Source of the DNA: Pseudofrankia sp. DC12 | GTDB lineage: Bacteria; Actinomycetota; Actinomycetes; Frankiales; Frankiaceae | Assembly: GCF_000966285.1 (NCBI RefSeq) | Contig: NZ_KQ031391.1 | Location: 5,890,430 to 5,954,429 of the forward strand | DNA length: 64,000 nucleotides | Reading direction: 5' to 3' | Shown here: piece after piece, positions 10,663-19,418 of the stretch | How the letters are laid out: each line of letters begins with the position of its first letter | How positions within the stretch are numbered: position 1 is the stretch's first letter | Notes under the pieces: generated by a model | Database searches by the model: none | Told to the model about the DNA's origin: nothing | What the model saw: the letters and a program-made list of their open reading frames with translations, nothing else | Translations under genes and position numbers: made by a program

Positions 10663-11367
10663 GTGTCCCATGTCACCGTCTCCGACGTGTTCGCGGTGGC
10701 CGTCTGCCTCGTCCTGCTGGCCGCCGCGCTGGGCGGGATGTGGCTGCTGCTGCGCCCGCCGCTGACCGCCGTGCGCACCGTCGAGGGTGTCCGCGCGATC
10801 GAGGTGCGACTGGCGGACGGCCGGGTCGAGATCGGCGAGGACGAACGGACCGACACGCGTGTCGACCTGACGGTACGTCGCCGGGTCGGGCGGACGGTGC
10901 CCCGGCTGGTCATGGCCGGCGGCACGCTGCGCCTGGACGGCGAGACCAGCGAGGCCCGGCTGCGGCTGCGGCTACCGCCCGCCACGCCGGCCCGGGTGGA
11001 GCTGCGCGCCGGCGAGGTCAGCCTTTGGGGGTCGGCCGGCGACCTGGAGCTGCTCACCGAGACCGCGACGATCGCCGGCCGGGAGCTGTCCGGCCGGCAC
11101 GTCACCGCGCGCAGCGAGACCGGCGACGTCAACCTGCACTTCACCGGGGCGCCGGAGCGGCTGGCGATCGCCGGCGGGCCGGGCACGGTCACCGTCGTGC
11201 TGCCGGACGGCCGGTACGCCGTCGAGGTGGAGTCCGCCGACCCGTCGAACATTCCCGACGTCGACGTGCCCACCGACCCGGCGGCCCCGCATGCCGTCCT
11301 GGTGCGCAGCGACGGCGGCCGAGTCCGAATCGCCGGTGCCGTCGCCGGGGGCGCCCTGCCCATCTGA
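10663..11367 (+). CDS. Membrane protein with a DUF4097-like beta-repeat region
   Basis: 234 aa, function unknown. One membrane helix near the N-terminus (about residues 7-27) is followed by a beta-strand-rich region with short repeating patterns of the type seen in DUF4097/adhesin-like proteins ([17 protein letters not shown], then [39 protein letters not shown]). GTG 10663 is chosen because GGAG lies eight bases upstream. It is divergent from crtI and is followed by metF after 29 bases, so the two may be cotranscribed. Assignment to DUF4097 is by pattern only. Confidence 0.7.
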   Translation: MSHVTVSDVFAVAVCLVLLAAALGGMWLLLRPPLTAVRTVEGVRAIEVRLADGRVEIGEDERTDTRVDLTVRRRVGRTVPRLVMAGGTLRLDGETSEARLRLRLPPATPARVELRAGEVSLWGSAGDLELLTETATIAGRELSGRHVTARSETGDVNLHFTGAPERLAIAGGPGTVTVVLPDGRYAVEVESADPSNIPDVDVPTDPAAPHAVLVRSDGGRVRIAGAVAGGALPI

Positions 11368-11396
11368 CGGCTACCTGTTCCGGCTACCCTCGCCGT

Positions 11397-12329
11397 ATGA
11401 CAGCGGTAGGAAGCGCGCCGGCCACACCCGAGCGGGCGCGAACCAGGTCAGTGAAGGACTTCCTGGCCGCGGGCGAGATCTCCTACTCGTTCGAGTTCTT
11501 CCCGCCGAAGACCGAGGACGGCGAGCGGGCCCTCTGGCAGGCGCTGCGCGAGATCGAGGCGCTGCACCCGTCCTTCGTCTCGGTCACCTACGGCGCGGGC
11601 GGCTCGACCCGGGACGGCACGATCCGGGTCACCGAGCGAATCGCGTCGGAGACGACGCTGACCCCGATCGGGCACCTGACCGCCGTCAACCACTCCGTCG
11701 CCGAGCTGCGCCAGGTGATCGGCAGCTATGCCGGCGGTGGGGTGCACAACGTGATGGCGCTGCGCGGGGACCCACCGGGCAACCCGCAGGGGGAATGGGC
11801 CGCCCACCCGGAGGGGCTGCGCTACTCCAGCGAGCTCGTCGAGCTGGTGAAGTCGCTCGGTGACTTCTGCGTCGGCGTCGCCGCGTTCCCGGACAAGCAC
11901 CCCCGCTCGCCGGACTTCGACAGCGACGCGGACTTCCTGGCGCGCAAGTTCGACGCGGGCGCGGACTACGCGATCACCCAGTTCTTCTTCGGTGCCGACG
12001 ACTACTTCCGGCTGGTCGAGCGGGTGCGCGCCCGTGGCTGCGAGGCGCCGATCATCCCGGGCATCATGCCGGTGACCAACGTGGCGCAGATCGAGCGGAT
12101 GGCGCTGCTCTCCGGCGCGGACCTGCCTGCCGCCCTCGTCTCGCGGCTGCGGGCCGTCGCCGACGACCCCAAGGCGGTCCGGGAGATCGGCATCGAGGTC
12201 GCCACCGACCTGTCCGAGCGGCTGCTCGCCGGCGGAGCGCCGGGGCTGCACTTCATCACGCTCAACCGCTCCAGCGCGACGCGCGAGATCTGCCAGGCCG
12301 TGCGCACCAGTCGCGCCCAGCCCTCCTAG
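11397..12329 (+). CDS. metF: Methylenetetrahydrofolate reductase
   Basis: Reduces 5,10-methylene-THF to 5-methyl-THF with FADH2, supplying methyl groups for methionine synthesis. 310 aa, the normal bacterial length. The N-terminal strand [15 protein letters not shown] (about residues 30-44) carries the catalytic Glu. [24 protein letters not shown] and [10 protein letters not shown] are the other conserved blocks of the TIM barrel. The start ATG is at 11397; no strong ribosome site is seen, which fits coupling to the gene before it. In many actinobacteria metF lies in this same neighbourhood upstream of mraZ. Confidence 0.96.
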   Translation: MTAVGSAPATPERARTRSVKDFLAAGEISYSFEFFPPKTEDGERALWQALREIEALHPSFVSVTYGAGGSTRDGTIRVTERIASETTLTPIGHLTAVNHSVAELRQVIGSYAGGGVHNVMALRGDPPGNPQGEWAAHPEGLRYSSELVELVKSLGDFCVGVAAFPDKHPRSPDFDSDADFLARKFDAGADYAITQFFFGADDYFRLVERVRARGCEAPIIPGIMPVTNVAQIERMALLSGADLPAALVSRLRAVADDPKAVREIGIEVATDLSERLLAGGAPGLHFITLNRSSATREICQAVRTSRAQPS

Positions 12330-12469
12330 ACGGGGGCCCGGGACCCGGGGGTGCCTGGCTGGCCGCGCCAGCGGACAGCCGGGGGCTGTGTCCTCCGGGG
12401 CGGTATCTAGGGGGCGACCGCGGGAAGCTGGCTCAAGGTCAGCGAGCAGGGTTCGCCCACCTCCGCCTC

Positions 12470-12718
12470 CTAATCCTGGTCCTCGTAGGCGTCGAACACG
12501 CACAGTAGCCATTCGTCGCGCAGTGGCTGCTCGCGGACCAGGGCGAAGCCGGCATCGTTGGCGGCGTCGACGACGGCCATGACCAGGCCCAGGTCGAGCG
12601 AGCCGAAGACGGGCGTGATCTTGACAGCCAGCATCACCTGGTCACGGCGGGTGCTGAAGAACTCGGCCGGGTCAAGGTCGTCCATGCTGTCGACGACGCC
12701 CGAAATCTGCTCGCTCAC
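12470..12718 (-). CDS. Small acidic hypothetical protein
   Basis: 82 aa, no recognised family and no membrane segment. It is acidic (SMDDLDPAEFF, and an Asp/Glu-rich C-terminus ending YEDQD) and has a plausible alpha/beta composition (VMLAVKITPVF, LGLVMAVVDAANDAGFALV). The start is GTG 12718 without a clear ribosome site. It is divergent from the phosphatidyltransferase gene, with only 26 bases between the two starts. Lower GC at third positions than random frames and a sensible amino acid make-up support it being real. Confidence 0.6.
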   Translation of the reverse strand: MSEQISGVVDSMDDLDPAEFFSTRRDQVMLAVKITPVFGSLDLGLVMAVVDAANDAGFALVREQPLRDEWLLCVFDAYEDQD

Positions 12719-12744
12719 GCGGGGGACTCTACGGGGAGGCGACG

Positions 12745-13428
12745 GTGCGGCGTAGGCGTACCCCCCTGCCGGGACGGGACGACTACCTGCGTGCGTGGTC
12801 CGTCACCCATGGTGGGTACGACCCCGCGACCGGCGGTGTGCTCGTCCGCTGCTGGCTGGGCCTGACCTGTCTGCTCGCCCGGCCGCTCGCGGCCCTGGGA
12901 GTGGCGCCGGCGGCGGTGACGGTCGTCGCGGCGGGCCTGCCGGCGCTCGCGCTGGCGCCGGCCGCCGCCGGCGGGCGCTGGCCGCTGGTCGCCGCGGCGA
13001 TCGTGCTCGCCAGCGCCGTGCTGGACAGCCTCGACGGCGCGGTCGCGATCCTGCGGGACCGGGTCAGCCCCACCGGCTTCGTGCTCGACTCGGTGGCCGA
13101 CCGGGTTGCCGACGTCCTTTACCTGGTCGCGCTGTGGCTGCTGGGGGCGCCTGGACCGCTGGCCGTCGCGGCCGGAGCCGGCTCGTTCCTGCTGGAGTAC
13201 ACCAGGGCTCGGGCCGGCAACGCCGGCTTCGGCGAGATCGGTGTCGTCACGGTGGGGGAGCGGCCGACCCGGGTGATCGTCGTCGTCGCCGGGCTGCTCG
13301 CGGCGGGGGTGTTCCCGGCGCTGCGGGAGCCGGCGGCGGCCGTGGCGACGACGGCCGTCCTCGCGGTCGCCGCGGTCGGCCTCGGCCAGCTCGCCGTCGT
13401 GCTGCGGCGGGTCCTGCGGGGACGGTGA
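12745..13428 (+). CDS. CDP-alcohol phosphatidyltransferase family protein
   Basis: 227 aa integral membrane enzyme that moves a phosphatidyl group from a CDP-lipid to an alcohol. The family motif is present as DSLDGAVAILRDRVSPTGF followed by VLDSVADRVAD (about residues 92-121). It keeps the four Asp residues and the Gly spacing (DxxDG...GxxxDxxxD), although the usual AR after DG is AVAI. About six hydrophobic segments. The start is GTG 12745, with GGAGG five bases upstream. The alcohol substrate (inositol phosphate, glycerol phosphate or other) cannot be told from sequence. It converges on the CrtD-like gene with a 21-base gap. Confidence 0.85.
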   Translation: MRRRRTPLPGRDDYLRAWSVTHGGYDPATGGVLVRCWLGLTCLLARPLAALGVAPAAVTVVAAGLPALALAPAAAGGRWPLVAAAIVLASAVLDSLDGAVAILRDRVSPTGFVLDSVADRVADVLYLVALWLLGAPGPLAVAAGAGSFLLEYTRARAGNAGFGEIGVVTVGERPTRVIVVVAGLLAAGVFPALREPAAAVATTAVLAVAAVGLGQLAVVLRRVLRGR

Positions 13429-13449
13429 GGCCGGCCGCCGGGGCGGGGA

Positions 13450-15090
13450 TCAGGCCGGGCCGACGAGGTCGGCGACGATCCTGGCGGACAGGGTGACCAG
13501 CGGCAGACCACCGCCGGGGTGGCTGGATCCGCCGACGAGGAACAGCCCAGGCACCGCCGTCCGGTTCGGCGGGCGTAGGAACGCCGCCCGGACGCCGTTG
13601 GACGACGAGCCGTAGATCGAGCCCCCCGGCGCGCCGGTGCGCCGCTCCAGGTCGGCCGGGGTGACCGTCTCGTACCAGCGCAGCCGGTCGCGGACCTCAA
13701 GGCCGCGCGCGGCCATCAGGTCCAGGACCCGGGCCGCGTAGGAGGCGGCGAGGCCCGGGCGGTCCCAGTCGACGCCGGCCCGGCCCGGCCCTGGGTCGTG
13801 CGGTGGCGCGTTCACCAGAACGAACCAGGCCGCGCAGCCGGGTGGGGCGAGCGTCGGGTCGGTGGGCGCGGATACGTAGACGGTCGGGTCGGTTGGCAGC
13901 CGGCCGCGGAAGACCGCGTCGAACTCGGCGTCATAGTTGGCCGGGAAAAGCACCGTGTGGTGAGCGGCAGGAAGGACGCCTGCGCGTCCGCCTGTCGCTT
14001 CACAGGTCGGGCGCCCCAGCGCCCGACCTGCCTGATTCGGGGCCGGGCCTGAGTCCTGGGGTTCATGCTGGTTCGCGGTCGTGGCGGTCGTGGCGGTCGT
14101 GGCGGTCGTGGCGGTCGTGGGGGGTGTGGCGGGGCCGAGGGCTAGGAGGAGGGCGAAGCCGGACAGGGACGGGGTCGGCCGGGGGGTCAGCCAGCGGCCG
14201 GGGCGGCCCGCCGCCGAGCCGGCGAGCAGGCCGCCGTACACCGTCGCCGCGTCCGCGTTGGCGACCACGACGTCGGCCGGCAGCCGGCCGCCGTCGGCGA
14301 GGATCACGCCGTCGACCCGGCCACCGGAGGTGCGGGAGATCGTCATGACCGGGGTGTCGAGCCGGATCTCGGCCTTGCGCTCGCGTGCTCGCGCCGCGAT
14401 CGCCGCGCCGAGCTGGTGGAGGCCGCCGGGCACGTACCAGCCGCCGTACCGCCGCTCGATGTGCGCGATCACGGCGAGCGCGGCCGGCGCGCGGCGTGGG
14501 TCGGAGCCGGTGTAGGTCGCGTACCGCTCGACGACCATCCGCAGCCGGTCATCGCCGAGATACCGCGCCGCCACGCCCCGCAGCGTCCGGCCGGCGGCCA
14601 CCGCGCCGATGCCGCCGGGGTGGGCACCGGCCAGCCGCAGCAGCCGGCCGGCCGACATCGGGCGGGACAGAAACGTGTCCCGGGTGATCTCCCAGACCTT
14701 CGCGGCATGTGCGTCGAAGCGGGCCCACTCGGCACCCGCGCCCGGGTGGAGCGTGTCGTCGAGCTCGGCGCGCAGGTCATCGTCGCCGGCCCGGGCGGCG
14801 AAACCGGAGCCGTCGGCGAACCGGTAGGTGGCGATTGGGTCGAGGCGGCGCAGCGGGACGCTGTCGGCCAGCACGGCGCCGGTCGCGGTGAACAGCTCCT
14901 CGAAGACCTCGGGCATGGTCAGCAGCGACGGCCCGGTGTCGAACGAGAACCCGTCCCGCGAGTACCAGCCGAGCTTGCCGCCGAGCTGGGGTGCCTGCTC
15001 GCACACCGTGACCACATGTCCGGCGGCCGCGAGCCGAGCAGCCGCGGCGAGCCCACCGACACCCGCGCCCACCACCACGATCCTCGCCAC
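13450..15090 (-). CDS. CrtI/CrtD-like carotenoid desaturase
   Basis: 546 aa FAD enzyme of the phytoene desaturase family, distinct from the crtI copy. N-terminal RIVVVGAGVGGLAAAARLAA and FSFDTGPSLLTMPEVFEELF are clear, and the C-terminus has FLVGGSSHPGGGLPLVTLSAR. Its position beside cruF, cruG and crtA genes suggests a later desaturation, such as a CrtD-type 3,4-desaturase acting on a hydroxylated end, but that is inference from context. Residues about 324-360 are an insert including five TTA repeats, absent from normal family members. The GTG start at 15090 has no obvious ribosome site; 49 bases separate it from cruG. Confidence 0.83.
   Translation of the reverse strand: MARIVVVGAGVGGLAAAARLAAAGHVVTVCEQAPQLGGKLGWYSRDGFSFDTGPSLLTMPEVFEELFTATGAVLADSVPLRRLDPIATYRFADGSGFAARAGDDDLRAELDDTLHPGAGAEWARFDAHAAKVWEITRDTFLSRPMSAGRLLRLAGAHPGGIGAVAAGRTLRGVAARYLGDDRLRMVVERYATYTGSDPRRAPAALAVIAHIERRYGGWYVPGGLHQLGAAIAARARERKAEIRLDTPVMTISRTSGGRVDGVILADGGRLPADVVVANADAATVYGGLLAGSAAGRPGRWLTPRPTPSLSGFALLLALGPATPPTTATTATTATTATTANQHEPQDSGPAPNQAGRALGRPTCEATGGRAGVLPAAHHTVLFPANYDAEFDAVFRGRLPTDPTVYVSAPTDPTLAPPGCAAWFVLVNAPPHDPGPGRAGVDWDRPGLAASYAARVLDLMAARGLEVRDRLRWYETVTPADLERRTGAPGGSIYGSSSNGVRAAFLRPPNRTAVPGLFLVGGSSHPGGGLPLVTLSARIVADLVGPA
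14075..14119. repeat. Five 9-bp units inside the CrtD-like gene
   Basis: Five perfect tandem copies of GCGGTCGTG. On the minus strand they read as Thr-Thr-Ala repeats in a linker-like insert of the desaturase. Unit length keeps the frame. Confidence 0.85.
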
Positions 15091-15139
15091 CCGGCGACTC
15101 TAGCGAGCCGCGGCGACACGTACCGCCGCGACGGAAACC

Positions 15140-16294
15140 TCATCGGACCGGGCGGCCCTTCCAGCGCAGCGTGCCACGCCGGTGCCGCCACCAGGACAGC
15201 CCGGTCAGCCAGGCCAGCGCGCCGACGGACAGCGGGTGAGCGGCGGCGTCCGGCCAGCTGCGCCCACCGGAGGCGCCGGCGGCGACCAGCCGGCCCGCGA
15301 CCCCGGCCAGATAGCCGGCCAGGCCGGCCCGTGAGCCGCGCAGTGCGGCCAGCGCCGGCAGCACGAACAGCCAGCCGAGCAGACCCAGCTGGGCGGCGCT
15401 GGCCGTCGGGTGGCCGCCACCCGCCGCCCACAGCGACTTGGCGTACCCGTCACGCAGCTCGCCGGCCCCGCGGTACATCCGGGTGACGGCGAGGTCGGTC
15501 CCGTCGGCGACGACGCCCCGCCCGCCGGCCAGCTTGACCGCCCGCAGCAGCGCGATGTCCTCCAGCACCTCGGCGCGTACCGAGGCATGCCCACCGGCCC
15601 GCCGGTAGGCGGTGGCGTCGACGCACAGCAGCTGGCCGTTCGCGGCCGACAGCGAGCCACGGTGGGAGCGTTCGGCCGCCCGCAGCGGGAGCAGTGCCAG
15701 GAACGACCACTGCAGCAGCGGCTGGACCAGCCGTTCCAGGGCGCTGACCGCCTCCTGACGCGGGTAGGGGCAGACCAGGTCGAGCCCGGTGTCGCGCAGC
15801 AGCGCGACCGTGCGGGCCAGCGCGTCCGGTTCGAGCGTCACGTCCGCGTCGACGAACACCAGCACGTCACCGGTGGCCGCCGCGGCGGCCTGGGCGCAGG
15901 CGTGCGGCTTGCCGAGCCAGCCCGCCGGCGGCCCGTCCCCGCGCTGGAGGACGACCCGGGGGTCCGCGACGGCGAGTTCCTGCGCGATCGCGCCGGTCGC
16001 GTCGTGGGAGGCGTCGTCGTGGACGAGGACCTCGAGGTTCGGGACGTCGGTCGAGGCGAGCACGGCCATGAGGCAGGGACCGATCCGCTCGGCCTCGTCG
16101 CGGGCCGGCAGCAGCACGCTCACCCGTTCGGTGACCGGCCGTGACGGTGGCGGCCGCAGCCACAACCGGGCGTTGACGGTCGCGTGTACCGCGACCAGCG
16201 CCGCCCCGGCCGAGCCGGACCAGACCGCGCCGCGGGCAGCCGTAGCCACCAGCCGGGCCTTCCTCGACGCGGCGGTCCTCGGCGCCTTGGTCAC
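15140..16294 (-). CDS. Family 2 glycosyltransferase, CruG-like
   Basis: 384 aa. The GT-A fold is evident: VSVLLPARDEAERIGPCL, then VLVHDDASHDATG, then VFVDADVTLEPDA (the metal-binding DxD-type site), and VLEDIALLRAVKLAGGRG as acceptor-side block. Membrane segments lie at the N-terminus (after residue 25) and in the C-terminal third. In cyanobacteria CruF (1',2'-hydratase) is paired with CruG, which glycosylates the 2'-hydroxyl of myxol; the adjacency here supports the same pairing. The start is GTG 16294, overlapping the cruF stop as GTGA. A GTG at 16381 would extend the protein by 29 residues. Confidence 0.75.
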   Translation of the reverse strand: MTKAPRTAASRKARLVATAARGAVWSGSAGAALVAVHATVNARLWLRPPPSRPVTERVSVLLPARDEAERIGPCLMAVLASTDVPNLEVLVHDDASHDATGAIAQELAVADPRVVLQRGDGPPAGWLGKPHACAQAAAAATGDVLVFVDADVTLEPDALARTVALLRDTGLDLVCPYPRQEAVSALERLVQPLLQWSFLALLPLRAAERSHRGSLSAANGQLLCVDATAYRRAGGHASVRAEVLEDIALLRAVKLAGGRGVVADGTDLAVTRMYRGAGELRDGYAKSLWAAGGGHPTASAAQLGLLGWLFVLPALAALRGSRAGLAGYLAGVAGRLVAAGASGGRSWPDAAAHPLSVGALAWLTGLSWWRHRRGTLRWKGRPVR

Positions 16295-17445
16295 CGCGGT
16301 GGGTCCGGGCTGGTCGCGTCCGGGAGTTCTTGACGGGCCTGCGGCCTGGCGGGTGCGGCCGCCCGGGCCCGGGTCCGCCACCGTCGCGACCCGCCCACGG
16401 CGGCGAGCAGGAGCGGCAGCCCCATGCCGACCCCGCCGGTCAGGGCCACCAGGGGCTGCCCGAAGAACGCGACACAGGCCAGCAGCCAGGACCCATACGT
16501 CCAGCAGACGAGAAGCAGCGGTACTCCGTCGCCCGCGGGCCAGCCGGCCGCTGGCGGGCCCGCGGCGCCCGCGTGCTCGACGTCGATGGCCCCACCCGCG
16601 GTCCCGCGGCCGCGGGTAGGGCCCGGGACGCGGTCCACCACGGCGACGAGGAGGGCGCCGACGACCAGCCAGCCGGCCGTGTTGGTCAGCGGGATGCCGT
16701 TGACGGCGGGGCCGTCGTTGGGAGCCCAGGCCCAGAAGCCCTCGGCGATCATCCTCGGGTCGAGGAACAGGTCCCAGCCGGCCAGCAGCATCCCGCCCAC
16801 AAGCGCGGTTACCGCCCTGACCGCCACGCCCGTCCCCGAGACCGCCGTGGCCGCGTGACGGCCGAACAGCAGGGCGGGGTAGGCCATCATCGACCAGGCC
16901 AACGGGATGATCACGGGCACGCCGACGATCTCGGGCCCGAGCCCGTCGGTGTAGGCATAGCGCCCGAACGGCCAGCCGGTGCGCAGCCCGGCCGCCTCGA
17001 CGAGAAGCCCCAACGCGACCGCGAGGGTGAGGTAGCGCGCGGTGAAACCCCAGCCGCGTCGGCGCGCGGCGTGGCTCGCCGAGGCGGTGAAGAACGCGAG
17101 CACCTGGGCGGCCGTCAGCCAGGCCCGGCCGGACCCGCCCGCCGCGAGCAGTGGGTACGGGATCTGCACGGCGACGACCGCCGCGGCCGCGAGCCAGGGC
17201 AGCGCGCCCGCTACCGGCCCGCCCGGGCGGCCCCCGGCTGTGCTGCGCCGGGGGCGGGAGCTCGTCGCGGTAGCTCGCCCCTTCGGTACGCCCGTGTGGT
17301 TGACGCTCGGGCGCCGGCCGTCCGTGGCCTGGGCGCCGCTGGCCTTCTTCCTGTCATCGACCTTCCTGTCATCGACGTGGTCCGCGCGGCCACCACCGGG
17401 CGAGCCAGCTGGAGGACCACCGAACGGGCCCGGGCCGAGACGCAC
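16291..17445 (-). CDS. cruF: CruF-like carotenoid 1',2'-hydratase (DUF422)
   Basis: Polytopic membrane protein of the carotenoid hydratase family, which adds water to the psi end of acyclic or monocyclic carotenoids. Family blocks seen: WPFGRYAYTDGLGPEIVGVP, IPLAWSMMAYPALL, GWDLFLDPRM, and WAWAPNDGPAVNGIPLTN. About seven hydrophobic segments. The domain begins near residue 80 of this 384-aa reading; family members are about 300 aa. GTG 17445 is the best codon 12 bases after the GNAT stop, but the true start could lie closer to the domain (for example GTG near 17172). An Asp/Arg/Lys repeat (VDDRK twice) lies near the N-terminus. Confidence 0.78.
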   Translation of the reverse strand: MRLGPGPFGGPPAGSPGGGRADHVDDRKVDDRKKASGAQATDGRRPSVNHTGVPKGRATATSSRPRRSTAGGRPGGPVAGALPWLAAAAVVAVQIPYPLLAAGGSGRAWLTAAQVLAFFTASASHAARRRGWGFTARYLTLAVALGLLVEAAGLRTGWPFGRYAYTDGLGPEIVGVPVIIPLAWSMMAYPALLFGRHAATAVSGTGVAVRAVTALVGGMLLAGWDLFLDPRMIAEGFWAWAPNDGPAVNGIPLTNTAGWLVVGALLVAVVDRVPGPTRGRGTAGGAIDVEHAGAAGPPAAGWPAGDGVPLLLVCWTYGSWLLACVAFFGQPLVALTGGVGMGLPLLLAAVGGSRRWRTRARAAAPARPQARQELPDATSPDPPR

Positions 17446-17456
17446 GTCTCGGAGGT

Positions 17457-18134
17457 CTACAGCGCTCGGGCGGGCCGGCCGAACCGGGCGGCCATCGCGC
17501 CGCGGCGGTGCCGTGGTCCGGGTGGCGGCAGCTCCTTGCCGAGCACGGCGTAGGCGGTGTAGCTGCCCGGAAAATGGAAGTTCGACAGCAACGGGACGAA
17601 CCCCTCGCTGGCATAGAGCCGGCGGGCCCGGCTGTCCGGCAGCTCCAGCGCGGACAGCGCGGCGGTGCGGTAGGGCACGTCGCGCAGCAGTTCGCGCAGC
17701 AGGCCCCGGCCGATGCCCTGGCCCTGGTACTCCGGCAGGACGTGCAGCTCGACGATCTCGAGGCAGTCCTCCAGCCAGTGCACCGAGGCGGCGGGCGACA
17801 GCGCGGTGGCCACCACGTCGTGCCACCACTGCCCCTGCCGGCCGGGCATCGCGTAGGTGACGCCGACCAGGGTGTCGTCGGAGGTCAGCGCGGCGACCGC
17901 GCGCAGGTCGCGCCGCTCGGTGTGCCGGCGGGCGTGCGTCATCCGGTCACGGGCGGCGCGGACCGGATCCATCTCGTGGACGTCCAGGAACGCCGCCTTG
18001 TAGACGGCGATCACCTCACCGAGGCGGGCACGCATCCGGGCGGGCGTCCAGCGCACCAGCCTGATGTCGGCACTCGCCAAGGCCTGCCTCGCAGTGAGTG
18101 GACGGCGGTCGGGAGGTCGACGATAACCCGGCAC
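17457..18134 (-). CDS. GNAT-family N-acetyltransferase
   Basis: About 225 aa. The acetyl-CoA pocket is seen as LHVLPEYQGQGIGRGLLRELL (Q/RxxGxG/A motif, about residue 138), with strand 5 and helix 4 in ALSALELPDSRARRLYASEGF. Substrate unknown. It lies between crtA and cruF on the same strand, 12 bases from cruF. It may acylate a carotenoid-linked sugar, or may be unrelated. The start is uncertain: GTG 18134 is the first in-frame codon downstream of crtA. The frame stays open into crtA, but that part is a shadow. Confidence 0.78.
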   Translation of the reverse strand: MPGYRRPPDRRPLTARQALASADIRLVRWTPARMRARLGEVIAVYKAAFLDVHEMDPVRAARDRMTHARRHTERRDLRAVAALTSDDTLVGVTYAMPGRQGQWWHDVVATALSPAASVHWLEDCLEIVELHVLPEYQGQGIGRGLLRELLRDVPYRTAALSALELPDSRARRLYASEGFVPLLSNFHFPGSYTAYAVLGKELPPPGPRHRRGAMAARFGRPARAL

Positions 18135-18186
18135 TCTCGCCGCGTGCCCGGCGACCGAGCAACTCTCCCATAGGGGACACGGTGTG

Positions 18187-19266
18187 TCATCGCGCCGTCC
18201 TGGAGCCGTCGGGACGCAGCGGATCCCGGCCGTCGACGGTGCCATGGCCGGCGAGGACCGCGAACCGGGCGAACAACTCCTCGGCGTACCAACCGACCTC
18301 GCCGGTGCGGCGGACGACGGCGGCATGCGCGGGCCGCTGGTAGGCGAACGCGCGGACGGCGGCGAGGCTCGGCCAGACGCTGAACGTGCCCTGCAGCCCG
18401 ATCGGCGCCTCCCCGATCCCGATCGCGAGCGTCGGCCCCGCCAGGCCGTGGGGCGTGCGGGGAAGAGCGGTGGGGCCAGCCTCGCCGGGGACGCCGGCCG
18501 CTGGGGTGCCCGCGTTTGTGGGGGCGCCGGCCAGCGCGGCGAGGTCGGCGGCGACCGGGGGCGCGGCCCGCCAGAACGCGACCGCATGCCGGGGTGCGAG
18601 CCGGGCCCTGGTCAGCACCGCCACCAGCCCCGGCGCCACCGCTCCCCGGGGCGGGGGCGCTGTGCCGGCCGTCTCTCCGTCCGCGGACTCGCTGCCTGCC
18701 AGGGCCGGGGCTGCCAAGGTCGGCCCGTCTACGTGATCGCCGTCTGCGCCCTCCGGCGGTTGCGAAGCGGCCGCGGCTGCGACCACCCGAGGGTCGAAGT
18801 CGCGATCATGGACGGCGGGTCGGCCCGAGGCCGCCGGGCTCGCCGCCGCGGGGTTTTCCGCTGGCGACGGGCCGAAGGGCTCACGGCCCGACCAGCGGCC
18901 GCGCCAGGCGTGCGGGCGTAGCCCGACGTGAAAGTGCTCGTCGGCGATCCGCGCCCAGGAACGGGCGACAGGGGAGTCTTCGAACGCCCGGGCGGCGGCC
19001 GGGCTGTCCCAGACCGCGACCAGTCCCCAGCGGCGTGGCTCGGCGTCCCGGGGCGCGAAGGCGCCGGGGGTGCCGGTGCCGACCAGCCTGGCGAACGTGA
19101 GTCCGTCCACGCGGCGCAGCCGAGCCCGGTCCAGGGCCATCCGGCCGAGCGCCCCGCCGATCCGCCGGGTCGGTACCCGCCACAGGTCGACGGTCACCGT
19201 CGGCCGCCCGGCGGCGCGCGTCGGCCGGCCGTGCGCACCTCCTGGCGACGCCTCCTCCAGCGACAT
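18187..19266 (-). CDS. crtA: CrtA-like spheroidene monooxygenase (carotenoid ketolase)
   Basis: CrtA enzymes oxidise C2 of acyclic carotenoid ends to a keto group. Two half-domains are visible: residues 20-125 (VDLWRVPTRRIGGALGRMALDR, WGLVAVWDSPAAARAFEDSP) and about 240-350 (APIGLQGTFSVWPSLAAVRAFAY, then VVRRTGEVGWYAEELFARF). The second pattern is typical of this family. Between them is a 110-residue Ala/Gly/Pro-rich insert. 359 aa. ATG 19266 has GAGGAGG five bases upstream. It is the first gene of the minus-strand carotenoid block and is divergent from the SOS operon; the SOS box lies 38 bases before its start. Confidence 0.72.
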   Translation of the reverse strand: MSLEEASPGGAHGRPTRAAGRPTVTVDLWRVPTRRIGGALGRMALDRARLRRVDGLTFARLVGTGTPGAFAPRDAEPRRWGLVAVWDSPAAARAFEDSPVARSWARIADEHFHVGLRPHAWRGRWSGREPFGPSPAENPAAASPAASGRPAVHDRDFDPRVVAAAAASQPPEGADGDHVDGPTLAAPALAGSESADGETAGTAPPPRGAVAPGLVAVLTRARLAPRHAVAFWRAAPPVAADLAALAGAPTNAGTPAAGVPGEAGPTALPRTPHGLAGPTLAIGIGEAPIGLQGTFSVWPSLAAVRAFAYQRPAHAAVVRRTGEVGWYAEELFARFAVLAGHGTVDGRDPLRPDGSRTAR

Positions 19267-19303
19267 TGACGCCTCCTCTCGGCCGGGCTACCGTCGTGCT
19301 TGT

Positions 19304-19319
19304 TCGAACCTGTGTTCGA
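19304..19319. promoter_or_regulatory. LexA/SOS box
   Basis: TCGAACCTGTGTTCGA is a perfect match to the actinobacterial LexA consensus TCGAAC-N4-GTTCGA. It is 100 bases upstream of the HEPN gene start and controls, by inference, the HEPN-imuA'-imuB-dnaE2 operon. It also lies 38 bases before the divergent crtA start. Further TTCGAA half-sites follow at about 19330, inside a direct repeat of GCGTCGTT-GAA. Confidence 0.9.
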
Positions 19320-19418
19320 ATCAGCGTCGTTCGAATGCGGCGTCGTTAGAACAAGTGCCGGGCGGGCCGGCGACTACAACCGGCGACCAGCCGGCGGGTG
19401 GACACCGGGAGGGTGGAG

